From NCBI RefSeq assembly GCF_000715075.1, contig NC_134084.1, positions 6,946,501 to 7,010,500 on the forward strand: a stretch of DNA of 64,000 nucleotides. The letters are read 5' to 3'. The DNA comes from Nicotiana tabacum. Lineage: Eukaryota; Streptophyta; Magnoliopsida; Solanales; Solanaceae. The notes beneath the pieces are model-generated. The model was not told the DNA's origin. It saw nothing but the letters and a program-made list of their open reading frames with translations, and did no database searches. Below are positions 19,561-31,075 of the stretch, piece by piece (position 1 is the stretch's first letter; every line of letters begins with the position of its first letter). A program made the translations under genes and the position numbers.

Positions 19561-21130
19561 TTGCATATAGCAGCACTTGTATGCATCAGATCAACAATAT
19601 ATGATAAGTCCTCCCTTCACAATTGGTTTAGGATCAGAAACCAAATATTTTTACTATCTTTTGTTGCGTGGTATATGATTAATTTCTCTACCATAATACA
19701 CAAAGATATGTTTCCCAAAGATGATTGGGGATATATGTTAGTTTTTCTAACCTTTGGGGGATGGAATAAACAGTTGAAAAATATGCTATATGAATCGAAT
19801 TATCATGATCCTCACTTAGAAGATAATTCAAGTCGAATGCCAGAAGCATTTGCTGATCCAAAATTAAATATCATATTTCAGCTGCAAATGCTCCTATTAA
19901 AATTAAAGTCCCTGAAAGATAGAGTTTACTGTACGCATGAAGCGTGGTAGACCAATCGGTTCCAAGGGTAACAATCCTTGAAAAATAGTAGGAGCTAAAG
20001 ATCAAAATGAGGAGGAAATAAGCTCTAGAAGAGCCCACGACATAACATTTCATGAAACTCCCGAAAAAGTTCAGGTACCTGAAAATAAAGAAAGTGATGA
20101 GATCTCCACAAGTTATGTCGCTTCGGAACTGACACAAAATGATCGTCTACGATATATTTAATACAATATAGTGCACAATATTGTAAAAGATTGTGAGGAT
20201 CGAACTAGCAGTCCAGACACTTGAAGATGTCATACCATTTAGATACAAGTCTTAACCTATATGACTTATTTGGCTAAATCTATATGAAGATCCTTGAAGG
20301 ATTGAAAATGCCCGAAGCATATAATTCAAAGTCTTGAGAAATGTACTCGATCAAACTATAAAGATCTTTGTACGGTTTAAAGCAATCTGTGCGCGTGTGG
20401 TATAATCGCCTCAGTAAATATTTGCTGAAAGAAAGTTACATAAATTATGTTATTTGTTCATGTATTTTTATAAAAAAAATGTCATCAAAATTTGTTACAC
20501 TTGTTGTTTATGTTGGTGACATAAATCTTATTGGAACTCCGGAAGAGCTCCAAGAGGATCTTAAAAATACTTTTACATGGACAAAGTGTATCCATTAAGT
20601 ACACCAATGAATATTCAATCACTTGAAGTGAATAAGGATCCGTTCCAACCTCTAGAAGAGGATGAGGAGCTCCTTGGTCCTGAAATACTCTATCTCGGTG
20701 TAGATGGTGCACTTATTTATCTTGCTAATGCTAACAAAAGTGGTGCAGATCATATTGGTAATGCAGATGCAGGTTATTTATCCGATACCCATAAAGCTCA
20801 ATTTCAAACCGGCAAGCAAGGAGTGCATATGATTGAGATCAGTGATTCATTCGAGAAACATGTGGGTTGAAATGTGATAAAAAAACCCCACAATATTATA
20901 CAGAGACAATGTTTCATGCATAGCATTATTAAAGGGAGGATTTACAAAAGGAGATAGAACGAAGAACATTTCACCAGAATTATTCTACACACATGATCTT
21001 CATGAAAATTGTGACATTGATGTGCATCAAATTAGTTCAAGTGACAATCCAACAGATTGTCTTTACCAACATCAATTTTTGAGAATATGGTATACAAGAT
21101 TGGAATGCGGAGACTCAAATATTTGAAATA
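19561..21130 (+). pseudogene. Copia RT / RNase H fragments
   Basis: Scraps of pol appear in several frames. 19740-19950 resembles the linker between integrase and RT. 20368-20598 gives the RT C-terminal part (MYGLKQSVRVWYNRLSKYL, then VTLVVYVGDINLIGTPEEL, where the catalytic YVDD is YVGD). 20577-20870 gives connection-domain and RNase H pieces (YLANANKSGADHIGNADAGY). 20985-21130 gives the RNase H tail (SSDNPTDCLYQHQFLR). Stops and frameshifts separate them, so it is a pseudogene. Confidence 0.8.
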
Positions 21131-21339
21131 AAATTTTCTTCAGGGGGAGTAAAATGTGCGTTGTACTCTTTTTTCCTTACTAAGGTTTTTCCCACACGGC
21201 TTTCCTTATAAGGTTTTTAATGAGGCAACCAACAATGCGTATTACTAAATATGTGTACTCTTTTTCCTTCACTAAGATTTTTTTCCACGTGGTTTTTCCT
21301 AGTAAGGTTTTAATGAGGCGCATTATCTTTTAATGAACA

Positions 21340-21351
21340 TCCAATGGGGAG
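21340..21351 (+). other. Polypurine tract of the copia element
   Basis: CCAATGGGGAGT directly precedes the 3' LTR at 21352. A purine run at this place primes plus-strand cDNA synthesis in LTR elements. Confidence 0.7.
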
Positions 21352-21991
21352 TGTTATAAATATATTATATTATGGATGTTCATTTAGTACTCCATTGTAA
21401 ATAAGCTTCCTGAAGAAGCTTATCCATATGGGACTCCACCGTAAATATGTTTATCTATTTAAGTACTCTATTGGAAATAAGCTTCTTGAAGAAGCTTATC
21501 ACTTCGATACCCGGTTATGGATAAACATTACCCCCGGTAGAAGATTATCCATACCGGGTATAATAAGCTTATCCTTTCAGTACCCAGTTATGGATAAATA
21601 TTATCCCCGATAGAAGATTATCCATACAGGGTATAATAAGTTTATCCTTTCAGTACCCAGTTATGGATAAACATTACCCCCGATATAAGATTATCCATAC
21701 CGGGTATAATAAGCTTATCCTTTCAGTACCCAGTTATGGATAAACATTACCCCGATAGAAGATTATCCATATCGGGTATAATAAGCTTATCCTTTCAGTA
21801 CTCCGTTATGGATAAACATTACTCTCAGTAGAAGATTATCCATATTTGGTATAGTAGCAGCTTACACAACAGCTTCCTTTCTTCTATAAATAGAAGAGAT
21901 TTCAGTTCATTATGTACATCAGTTTGAATTCGAATAATATATCATTTTCTCTCTATACTTGTCTTTACTTTATAGTCTTTATTTTATAACA
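21352..21991 (+). repeat. 3' LTR of the copia element, with five tandem ~72-bp units
   Basis: Same sequence as the 5' LTR but 71 bp longer. The 72-bp unit occurs five times (starting near 21514, 21587, 21659, 21732 and 21804) instead of four. The TATAAATAG promoter is at about 21884-21892. Confidence 0.9.
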
Positions 21992-21996
21992 TAATA

Positions 21997-22244
21997 CAAT
22001 TTTTCACGAAACCATGCTAGTCGGGGTGGATCCACCCCTTTAAGAAGGGGGTGACAAGGCACACACCCGGTAAGATTATAAAAAAATTATATACCTATGT
22101 TAGAGTTTTTCTTAAATTAGGTTAATTATCTGATCCTGCCACCCGTAATCGTAAACTAGACAAAGGTGTCATGACTGGTAGACCTTTTTGAAAGTTTTTC
22201 TCGTGTGTAATATTCAAGTTGAATTTATCTTGAAGCTTGTCTGA
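21997..22244. other. Short spacer between the copia and Athila-type elements
   Basis: No gene. GTGGATCCACCCCTTTAAGAAGGGGG at 22027 contains short foldback repeats. The last five bases (TCTGA, 22240-22244) are the TSD of the next element. Confidence 0.4.
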
Positions 22245-23534
22245 TGATAATAGGTGAATTTAACTATATTCATGCCCTAAATAACCGCCTTCTTTGCATA
22301 GTTTTGATAATAAAAGTGATAACAAAATGCTCTTATTAGTGCTTTTCATGACTTTTAGGTTATATATGACTAAGGAAGGCTAGGGAGTACTTTTGGAGTA
22401 AAAAATTGAAGAAAGAGAGGCCATCCGTGAAATATCCCAAGTGAACCACGCAAAAACAGGCTGAAGAATCAGAGAAATGATTCTGCCGCGGTTCCACCGC
22501 GACAGAACCGCGGTGAAGACTGCTCGCGGACAGAAGGAGATTCAGAGGAGCTGTTTGGCCGCGGTTCCACCGCGACCGCGGCAAAACCGCGGCAGGCACG
22601 AGAAAGTTCAGGGACTAAAGTGCAAAACACGGGATTTTTAGCCCAAAACCCTATATTAAACATTAGACTCCGCCCAAGAGAGGAATGTATTGTTTTTGGA
22701 GAGTATTTTGGCAAGAAGAACAAGTGTGAGAGATCACCCAAAACATCTTGGTTTCTTTCTCTTTATTTTTCTTGCAAGTTTTATGATGAATATTGTTTTA
22801 GTTTGTTTACCCATAGTTATGAGTAGCTAAATCCTTTGTCTAAGGTTTTGATGGAACCTATTGGGGGATGAACTTCTTGTTTATGTGAATACAAATTGCT
22901 AGTTTCAATCTTTATTTGTTCAACTATGTTCTTGTTGTAGTTAATTGACAGGATCCTCAATTAGCTGTGCCTATTTAGTGTGCATAACTCGGGAGAGAGT
23001 GCATATTTAGGTTATTGTTGAACAACACTACTCCCAAAGTATAAGAGGGATCTATAACTGCGGGTTTAAAGGCGGGATTAGGGATAACGAAGCCTTGAGT
23101 GCAATCTGAAGTGAACTGTGTTAATTAAAGCTAGCTAGTGTATCTCGGGAGAGTGCATTGAGTATATTACTGTGATTACTCGGGAGAGATTTGCGGTAAG
23201 ATGAGCGTTCATGATTGATAGAGGTGTGTTGGTAAATTTGTATGAAGCATAAACAGAAGGGATTCCATCATTAGGGGAAGTCATTACCTTAGCATTTTCT
23301 CATTATTGTTTACAACCTTAGCATTTTAGTTTACAGCTTGTTATTTACTTGCAATCTTAGTTAGTAAAGAAACCATCAACGGTGATTCAAACGTCTGGGA
23401 AAGTTGGTTCTCAAGAGTTTAGTAGTTCTAATTGATAGGTTAATTCTCTGTGGATTCGACTCTGGGCAGAATACTCAGGTTATATTTGCAACATCCACAT
23501 TGTCCTTTTTATAAGGCATAATTGGGCGTGATCA
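22245..23534 (+). repeat. 5' LTR of the Athila-type element
   Basis: 1290 bp. By eye it differs from the 3' LTR at about a dozen substitutions plus a GC-rich block (22488-22610) with CCGCGG and CCGCGACCGCGGCAAAA motifs, which is longer in the 3' LTR. This implies a young insertion. Confidence 0.93.
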
Positions 23535-23539
23535 AATTT

Positions 23540-23557
23540 TGGCGCCGTTGCCGGGGA
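23540..23557 (+). other. Primer-binding site of the Athila-type element
   Basis: TGGCGCCGTTGCCGGGGA lies six bases after the LTR end. This sequence is used by Athila and related plant gypsy elements for tRNA-primed minus-strand synthesis. Confidence 0.85.
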
Positions 23558-23678
23558 ATTAACGGAATTATCAATTACCATTGATGGAAATACAAAAAAT
23601 TTCTTAGTATAGTTAGTCTTCTCTACACCAAGATTTGATTGAAAATTTTGACGGTTGTTGACGTGGTTGCACAGGTGT

Positions 23679-25346
23679 ATGCCTAGAAACTCTACGAGGA
23701 CTGGAGAAGTACTTGAAGGACTCTCAGACCCCGAGAAAACATTCCGGATATTGAACCGTGCCAACAAAAGACTTCAACAACCTCATCAAACACACAACCT
23801 CGAAATTGACATGGGTGACGTAGACAACGTCAACGGAAACGTCAAAGATAGGGCACCTCCTATGCTTGAGGCTGCACTATATGACTGGGCACAACCCACA
23901 ACTGACAATCTGGCCACTGCCATTGTTTTGCCCGTGATACAAGTTGAATCATTCCAGATCACGAACAACATGCTGCACTTGCTGCAAAACAAGGGATTAT
24001 TTTCTAGGACACTAGCCGAAGATCCTCAGCAGCACTTGAAGAACTTCCTGTCGATTTGCAAAACTCAAAGGCAACCTAACGTAACTCCGGAAGCAATCAG
24101 ACTGTTATTATTTCCATTCTCGGTGATAGGAGCTGCTCAGGTCTGGCTAAACTCACTCCCCATAAACTCTATAGAAACTTGGGATGAGTTAGTCAAACAA
24201 TTTCACATCAAGTTCCACCCGCCCAACAAAACAGCTCAACAAATTGATGAGATCGTGAGCTCTAAACAGAAACCAATGGAGACACTGCATGAGACATGGA
24301 GCCGGTTTAAAGGAATGTTGGTTATATGTCCACACCATGGTATTCCAGATCAGATATTGGGACAACGGTTTTACATGGGACTGTCAGATAGCATGAAGAA
24401 CATTGTAGATGCCTCAGCTGGTGGGGCGTTTTTGAGCAAAACTTGGAGGGAAGGTCAGAGTCTGCTTGACAAAATGGCTCAAAATTCGGGGTGGACGACA
24501 AGGAATGCACGTATCACTCCAGTGGTACACTCAGTGCCTTTTGACCCATCAAATTCCATGACTGAAAATGTGGCGACCCTTTTGACACAGATGAGCATAC
24601 TCACCAAAAAGGTGGAGGAATCGGGGCAGAAACAACAAGTGCATATTGTAGATACCATCAATGGGGGCTTGTGCACATCTTGAATTAGTTAGCCAATTGG
24701 TAATCCATGGAATGCTGAACATGATCATCATCATCAGCACCCTGAGGACATGAACTATGTGTCAAACTATAGAGGCTAGAGACAGGGCAATCAGAACTGG
24801 GGTCAGCAAACTCAGCAACCATACAAACCACCTCAGCCACAGTACAACGCTGGAAACATGGGAGGTATGAGACCCCCCAACAATATGACACCTTATCCAA
24901 GGTCACAGGGGTACAACAATCAACAGCAAGGGTATCTCCCACCTCAGCAACAACATGGTGGAAGGCAAGAAGATGGGTTCACAAGACTTGAAGCAATGAT
25001 GCAGCAGGTGATTGGGTCCAATGCAAAAATAAATGAAAGAGTAGATGCACATGATGCAGCAATCAAAAATATTGAAGTGCAATTGGGCCAAATTTCAATG
25101 TCTCTGAACAATCGTCCTCGGGAGACATTACCTGCTGATACCCAAATCAATCCTAAAGATCAGGGCCCGAAGCAACTGATGGCGATAAGTCTCCATAATG
25201 GCAGGGATCTTAATGAAGAGCATGAGAGAGCTCATGACAATATACAGGCTGAGACACTCATTCAAGTACCCATTGAGCTAGATGATTCCACAAGGATGAC
25301 AGATGTGACAATCCAACCTGCTCAGGAAGAAAAGATTACTCAGTAG
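23679..25346 (+). pseudogene. Gag of the Athila-type element, interrupted by stops
   Basis: From the ATG at 23679 (MPRNSTRTGEV) the frame encodes the retrotransposon Gag domain: GLFSRTLAEDPQQHLKNFLS, FPFSVIGAAQVWLNSLP, then TWDELVKQFHIKFHPPNKTA and FYMGLSDSMKNIVDASAGGA. It stops at TGA 24681-24683. The same frame continues past TAG 24690-24692 and TAG 24777-24779 through a His-rich and Gln/Asn/Pro-rich segment into a second domain (LEAMMQQVIGSNAKINERV, AIKNIEVQLGQISMSLNNRP), ending at TAG 25344-25346. The nonsense codons replace what look like glutamine codons in the tag cases. No frameshift is needed. The protein would be truncated before its nucleic-acid binding part. Confidence 0.85.
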
Positions 25347-27977
25347 GAGACCGAGAAAGTTGCTGAAGCAGTTGAAGAGCCGGTAGTAGAGATAGTAGCT
25401 GAGAAAGAAAAGTCCCAAGAGATTGGGAAGAAAAGACCTCCTGCTCCGTTTCCATAGAGGTTGGCCAAACATCAAAAGGAGGAGCAGTACAAAAAGTTCT
25501 TTGAGATGCTCAAGCAAATTCAGGTTAATATTCCATTGATTGAAGCTTTAAAGGAGATGCCTGGATACGCAAAAATGATGAAAGATTTAATGTCCCGAAA
25601 ATTTGACTTCCAAGACTTGGCCACGGTGACACTTACTCAGACGTGCAGTGCAGTGGTAACTAGACCTATTGCTGAAAAGCTCTCTGATCCAGGGAGTTTT
25701 ACTATTCCATGCACTATTGAAAACTTTGCTTTTGCGAAAGCACTCTGTGATTTAGGGGCCAGCATTAATCTTATGCCCCTGGTCATTTACAAAAGGTTGG
25801 GCATTGGGAGAGCTAGACCCACCTCTATGTTGTTGCAGCTGGCTGACAGGACTGTGAAGCGTCCATTTGGGATCCTTGATGATGTACTTATTCAGGTGGG
25901 GAAATTCGTGTTCCCTGCAGATTTTGTGATATTGGATTGCAAAGTGGATGAAGAAATTCCTATCATCTTAGGAAGACCATTCTTGGCCACAGGGAGAGCT
26001 CTTATTGATTGTGAGATCGAGGAACTTAAGATGAGGCTCAATGACGAAGAGATTATATTCAATGTGCAGAAATCTATGAGGCGACCAAGTGAGTTCGCCA
26101 ATTGCTCTCTTATTGATGTCGTGGATGTAATCATACAGTCTGATGATGAAGTGTTGACGGTTGAGGATCCCCTCGCTACATGTTTGACGAATTTGGAGGA
26201 AGTGAATGGTGAGGACTTGGCAGAATGGGTGCTGGCACTAGAAGGTAGAGGGTCTTGGGAAAGAAATCTCGAGTTTGAGCCCCTACACTTAGAAAAGAGG
26301 GAGACTCCTCCAGCTAAGCCATCCATTGAAGAACCGCCGAAGATGGAACTAAAGCCATTGCCAGCCCACCTCAGGTATGAATTTCTGGGACCTGACTCCA
26401 CTCTACCTGTTGTTATCTCATCTGGTTTGTTAGATGTGCAGGTCCAACAGCTTCTACAGGTATTGAAGGAGTGCAAAACTGCCATTGGGTGGACCATGAC
26501 AGACATCAAGGGGATCAGCCCTGCTTACTGCATGCATAAGATTCTGCTGGAAGAGGGGCACAAACCTTCCAGGGAACATCAGAGGAGGCTGAACCCAAAT
26601 ATGAAGGAAGTGGTGAAGAAGGAGGTGATAAAATGGTTAGATGCAGGAATTATTTTCCCAATCTCTGACAGCAGCTGGGTTAGCCCAGTTCAATGTGTGC
26701 CTAAGAAGGGTGGCATGACGGTTGTGAAGAATGACAACAATGAACTAATCTCAACGAGAATCGTCACAGGCTGGAGAATTTGCATGGATTATCGAAAGTT
26801 GAATCTAGCCACCCGGAAAGACCACTTCCCACTTCCCTTGCACTCAGGGTACAATCAGATCTCCATTGCACCTGAGGACCGAGAGAAGACCTCCTTCACA
26901 TGCCCTTATGACATTTATGCCTTTAGAAGGATGCCCTTTGGCCTATGCAATGCACCCGCCACATTCCAACGGTGCATGATGGCCATATTCACTGACATGG
27001 TTGAGGATATAATGGAGCTGTTCATGGATGACTTTTCATTGGTGGGAAGTTCATTTGATGAGTGCCTGGTGAATCTAACGCGTGTGCTGAAACGGTGCAT
27101 CGAGACTAATCTGGTGCTGAACTGGGAGAAGTGTCATTTCATGGTACAAGAAGGCATAGTCTTGGAGCACCGGGTGTCAAGCAAGGGAATAGAAATAGAT
27201 CGAGCAAAGGTTGATGTAATAGCAAAGCTGCCTCTACCAACTTCGGTCAAAGCAATCAGAAGTTTTCTTGGACATGCCAGTTTCTACCGGCGGTTCATAA
27301 AAGACTTCTCCAAAATCACCAAACCTCTATGTAAGTTATTAGAGAAAGATCACCCGTTTGTATTTTCTGATGAGTGCAGGGTAGCGTTTGAGGAGTTAAA
27401 GCAGAGGCTGGTCACATCACCCATCATTGTTGCCCCCAACTGGGAGCAACCATTCGAACTAATGTGTGACGCTAGTGACTACGCAGTGCGGGTAGTGCTA
27501 GGCCAGCGGAAGGACAAATTGATGCACCCAAACTACTATGCCAGCAGAATGCTGAGTGGAGCCCAGTTGAACTATACGGTGACTGAAAAGGAGATGCTAG
27601 TTGTCGTGTTCGCATTCGACAAGTTCCGATCCTACCTGATAGGATCAAAGGTAATCGTCTACACTGACCATGCTGCCCTCAGGTATTTAATAGAAAAGAA
27701 AGACTCTAAGCCATGTCTGATTTGTTGGGTGTTGCTGCTGCAAGAGTTCGATCTTGAAATACGTGACCGCAAGGGCACTGAGAATCAAGTCGCTGATCAC
27801 CTATCACGACTTGAGGGAGCTGAAAATGCAATTGAAGTTGAGGAAATTCTGGAAACTTTTCCGGACGAGCAACTGCTCGCCACGACTCATCAGGACGCGT
27901 CATGGTATGCAGACTTGGCCAATTACCTGGCCAGTGGTATAGTTCCTCACGACCTTTCATCGGTCCAGAGGAAATGA
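25347..27977 (+). pseudogene. Protease, reverse transcriptase and RNase H of the Athila-type element
   Basis: The frame goes on after TAG 25344 and TAG 25455-25457, open from 25458 to TGA 27975. Domains in order: a Lys/Glu-rich link; aspartic protease ([29 protein letters not shown]); RT ([66 protein letters not shown]); RNase H ([50 protein letters not shown]). RT has an in-frame deletion at about 26836-26850: DHFPLP is followed at once by LHSGYNQ, so the segment holding the first catalytic aspartate (motif A) is gone although the second (MDD) is kept. Protease and RNase H residues look intact. RT would be inactive. Confidence 0.9.
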
Positions 27978-28847
27978 TTTTTTCGTGAAAGCCGCTTGTA
28001 CTATTGGGATGAGCCCTATCTCTTTCGAATATGCATGGATAACATGATCCGGAAATGCGTCTCCGAGATAGAACAATATTCTATTTTGCAGGCTTGTCAT
28101 GCATCGACTTATGGTGGACACTTTGGAGGGATCAGGACAGCAGCAAAGGTGCTAGAAGTCGGATTTTTCTGGCCAACTGTGTTTAAAGATGCTCACTCAT
28201 GGGTGAAGGGTTGTAATGAATGTCAACACACCGGGAACATTTCCCGGCGCCACGAGATGCCCATGAACCCAATTCAGGAGATAGAAGTGTTCGACGTCTG
28301 GGGGATTGATTTCATGGGTCCCTTCGTCAGCTCCTATGGCAATAAGTACATCCTTGTTGCTGTAGACTATGTGTCCAAGTGGGTGGAAACTGTAGCGTTG
28401 CCCACCAATGATGCGAAAGTGGTGGTGGGGTTTCTAAAGAAGAACATATTCACCCGCTTTGGGACACCACGTGTGATTATCAGCGACAGAGGCACTCACT
28501 TCTGCAATAGAGCCTTCGAGAAGTTGCTTATAAAATACGATGTGCGCCACAAGGTGGCTACTCTATACCACCCGCAGACTAGTGGACAGGTTGAGGTATC
28601 CAACATGGAAATCAAGAGTGTGTTAACGAAAATTGTGAACGCCACAAAAACTGATTGGGCAAGGAAGCTAGATGATGCACTCTGGGCCTACAGAATAGCT
28701 TTCAAGACACCAATTAGTATGTCACCATACAAGTTAGTGTTTGGGAAGGCCTGTCACCTACCTGTAGAACTCGAGTATAAAGCGTGGTGGGCACTGAAAC
28801 AACTAAACTTAGACATGGAAGTTGCGGGCATGTCAAGAGTCACATAA
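27978..28847 (+). pseudogene. Integrase of the Athila-type element
   Basis: It follows in the same frame after TGA 27975-27977. An HHCC zinc-binding domain ([12 protein letters not shown] ... [12 protein letters not shown]) precedes the DDE core: [36 protein letters not shown], and [13 protein letters not shown] with the catalytic glutamate. [20 protein letters not shown] follows. The frame is closed by TAA 28845-28847 in a position where relatives have glutamine. The enzyme residues are preserved, but the protein cannot be made without readthrough. Confidence 0.88.
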
Positions 28848-29204
28848 TTGCATGAGCTCGAGGAGTTCAGGTATCTTGCTTTTGAGAGCACAAGGCTGTA
28901 CAAAGAGAGAATGAAGAGGCTACACGATCAGAACATTGTTGAGCGAAATTTCAAACCTGGGGACATGGTATTGCTATACAACTCAAGAATGAGGTTGTTC
29001 CCGGGTAAGCTGAAGTCACGATGGTTTGGACCATTTCGAGTAGTTGAAATTTTCCAGTCAGGAGCGGTTGACGTTTCCACTGAGAATGACTCTCGTACAT
29101 TTAGAGTCAATGGTCAGAGATTGAAGTTGTATGTGGGTATTAGCGAGCCCAAGGAAGGGTCGGAACTGCAGTTGACTGAACCACGGAGGTCGAGCGAGCC
29201 TTAA
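28848..29204 (+). pseudogene. Integrase C-terminal domain of the Athila-type element
   Basis: Still in frame: LHELEEFRYLAFESTRLYKE, RMKRLHDQNIVERNFKPGDM, VLLYNSRMRLFPGKLKSRW and FGPFRVVEIFQSGAVDV. This is the DNA-binding GPY/F-type end of gypsy integrases. It ends with its own TAA at 29202-29204. Confidence 0.85.
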
Positions 29205-31075
29205 CTGCACTCATCTGGGTCGTGCCGCGATGTTAAATCAGGCATTGCATGGGAGGCAACCCATGAATGTCATGTCTCAGCGGCAGGCCAGGTCTGAGAG
29301 CTGATTCATGTCGTGGTTCCGTGCTTTGGGGAGAGCTTGCCATGTGGACCCCAGCACAGTCTCCGACTCTGATTGAGTCTCAGGGAAGTCTTCTTACCCT
29401 TCTGCTCTTTACCTTCTTGATATGACATGGGGACATGCCATGACTTTAAGTGTGGGTGGGAGACTTGCTTTAGTGATATGTGTACTGTACATAGACATTG
29501 TGTGTGTTGTAGCATGAAATTGATATTGTTATATACAATTTACTGTACTTATATGAGGAGTCTGACTTGGCCCAACGACGAACACTTGTCGACGGGTCTC
29601 TTGAGGGTTCAAATGGATACTTGTCGACAGGTCTCTTGAGGGTCCAAATTGGATATATAAAAATAAAAAAAAATAAAAAAATAAAAAAAAATGAAAAAAA
29701 AATATAAAGAGGACTCTTCCTGAGGGCGGACCACTTGGACAAGTACTCTTGAGGGAAGTAGTCCATGAATTTTTTTTTTCTTTTTATTTATTTATTTTTT
29801 TCCTTTTTAGGTAGTGTAGTAAGTCCCCCTTGGTTTTTCTTTTGGCCACGGTTCTTTTCCAAGGGTTTTTCTTGAACCGGGTTAGGTAGATTTTCCTTTT
29901 GTAGTTAGGACTAAGATGGGTAAAGGCTAGAATGCTACCCTGGATGTACACACCGGCAAACAACTAAAATGAACTTGAGAGTGTGACGTCTAGGTTCAGT
30001 TGTGGACTTGTAAATCTATGCCTTAATTTTGCACATCTTGCTTTGCTTGAACGCTCGTACGAGTGTGTTGATAAACTGATTCAGAACGAGTTACATACTA
30101 AGTGTGTGTGAGATTTTACTTGCATTCTGTGCTTGCATGCGATACCTAGAACTTGCCCTGTGTGTTTGCAAAGCGAAATAGAAGCTGTTTGGTTTTAGAG
30201 ATGATTGAGGCATTTCTTTGTGTAAGCCTATATATAATGGTGAATCCACCTGTCTATATTGCCATAGTTAACCCTTTTGAGCCTGAAGCCTGTTCTTTGA
30301 TAACCCTATAATGACCTATATCCCTGTGTTTGAATAGCTGATTGTTTGAACCTTTACCTCCGAGAAGCACTTGAATCACTAAGGAACATACAAAAGTCAA
30401 AGTGTGGGGTGGTAGGGAGTTAGCGAAAAAAAAGGGGAATCAGGAATGAATCATTTGAATAGTGCACTGGCATTAAAAAAAAAGGGGCCAGTTGCACCTA
30501 AAGAAAAGTAGGGGTCACCTGTGAAACAAAAATGTGGAGGAATGATTAGGCTGAGCAGGGAAATTGAGATAAAAGAAAGTGTGTATTAAAAGTGCTTAAG
30601 GAGGTTAGTCACTACATCCAAATGTATCCTGCCCGGCCCTTAGCCTACATTACAACCAAATAAAGACCTCTTGATCTTTGACTAAAACAGCTCGATTAAT
30701 AGAGTACTACACTATGGGCAAGCTTATGGTGTGTCTGTGTGGCATGTGAATGTTCTTTGCTGAGAGTGAGTGAATTCTTTCTATCTTCGGTTCCTTGTGT
30801 TTGAATTTTATGCGTGTGGAATTTCTCTCAGATTTTTGATGTGAGGGAATGTGACTCGGGAAGGAAAAGTAAGTCTTAACCTCTGTTAGAGTAACTAGAG
30901 TGAGCGCAAGTGTGTCAGGCAGTAGAGTCTGCATCTGAGGTATGACCGGCACATTGCTTAGGTTGTTCCGTCAAAATGGCGGGTGTGACATACTTGGGGT
31001 AATGCATCAAACGGTTAGGCTTAGAAGTGTGGTTTAGCTTGCTCGAGGACGAGCAAAGGTTTAAGTGTGGGGTGT
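29205..31075 (+). other. 3' untranslated region of the Athila-type element
   Basis: 1.9 kb without a credible frame. It includes a duplicated phrase (CTTGTCGACGGGTCTCTTGAGGGTTCAAAT at 29586 and CTTGTCGACAGGTCTCTTGAGGGTCCAAAT at 29622), A-runs at 29665-29705 and a T-rich run at 29770-29810. It ends at GCTTGCTCGAGGACGAGC and the polypurine tract. No envelope-like gene is found. Confidence 0.75.
31059..31075 (+). other. Polypurine tract of the Athila-type element
   Basis: GGTTTAAGTGTGGGGTG runs up to the 3' LTR start at 31076, the expected place for plus-strand priming. Confidence 0.75.

Larger units (their letters stand above)
16290..21991 (+). mobile_element. Ty1/copia LTR retrotransposon with intact gag and decayed pol
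   Basis: Two LTRs, 16290-16858 (569 bp) and 21352-21991 (640 bp), both begin TGTTATAAATATATTATATT and end TTATTTTATAACA. The 5-bp TSD TAATA sits at 16285-16289 and 21992-21996. Between them are an intact gag (16937-17827), the first codons of pol, then about 2.5 kb without an intact protease or integrase, followed by RT and RNase H scraps and a polypurine tract (CAATGGGGAG) next to the 3' LTR. The order of domains is that of a plus-strand copia element. It cannot be autonomous. Confidence 0.92.

Noticed and set aside
25892..26509. 205-residue open frame on the minus strand
   Set aside because: It is antisense to the protease/RT region of the Athila-type element and shows no domain; a shadow frame.
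29427..29766. Small frames in the Athila 3' region as an env gene
   Set aside because: They have no signal peptide, transmembrane segment or coiled coil in a consistent frame and are too short.
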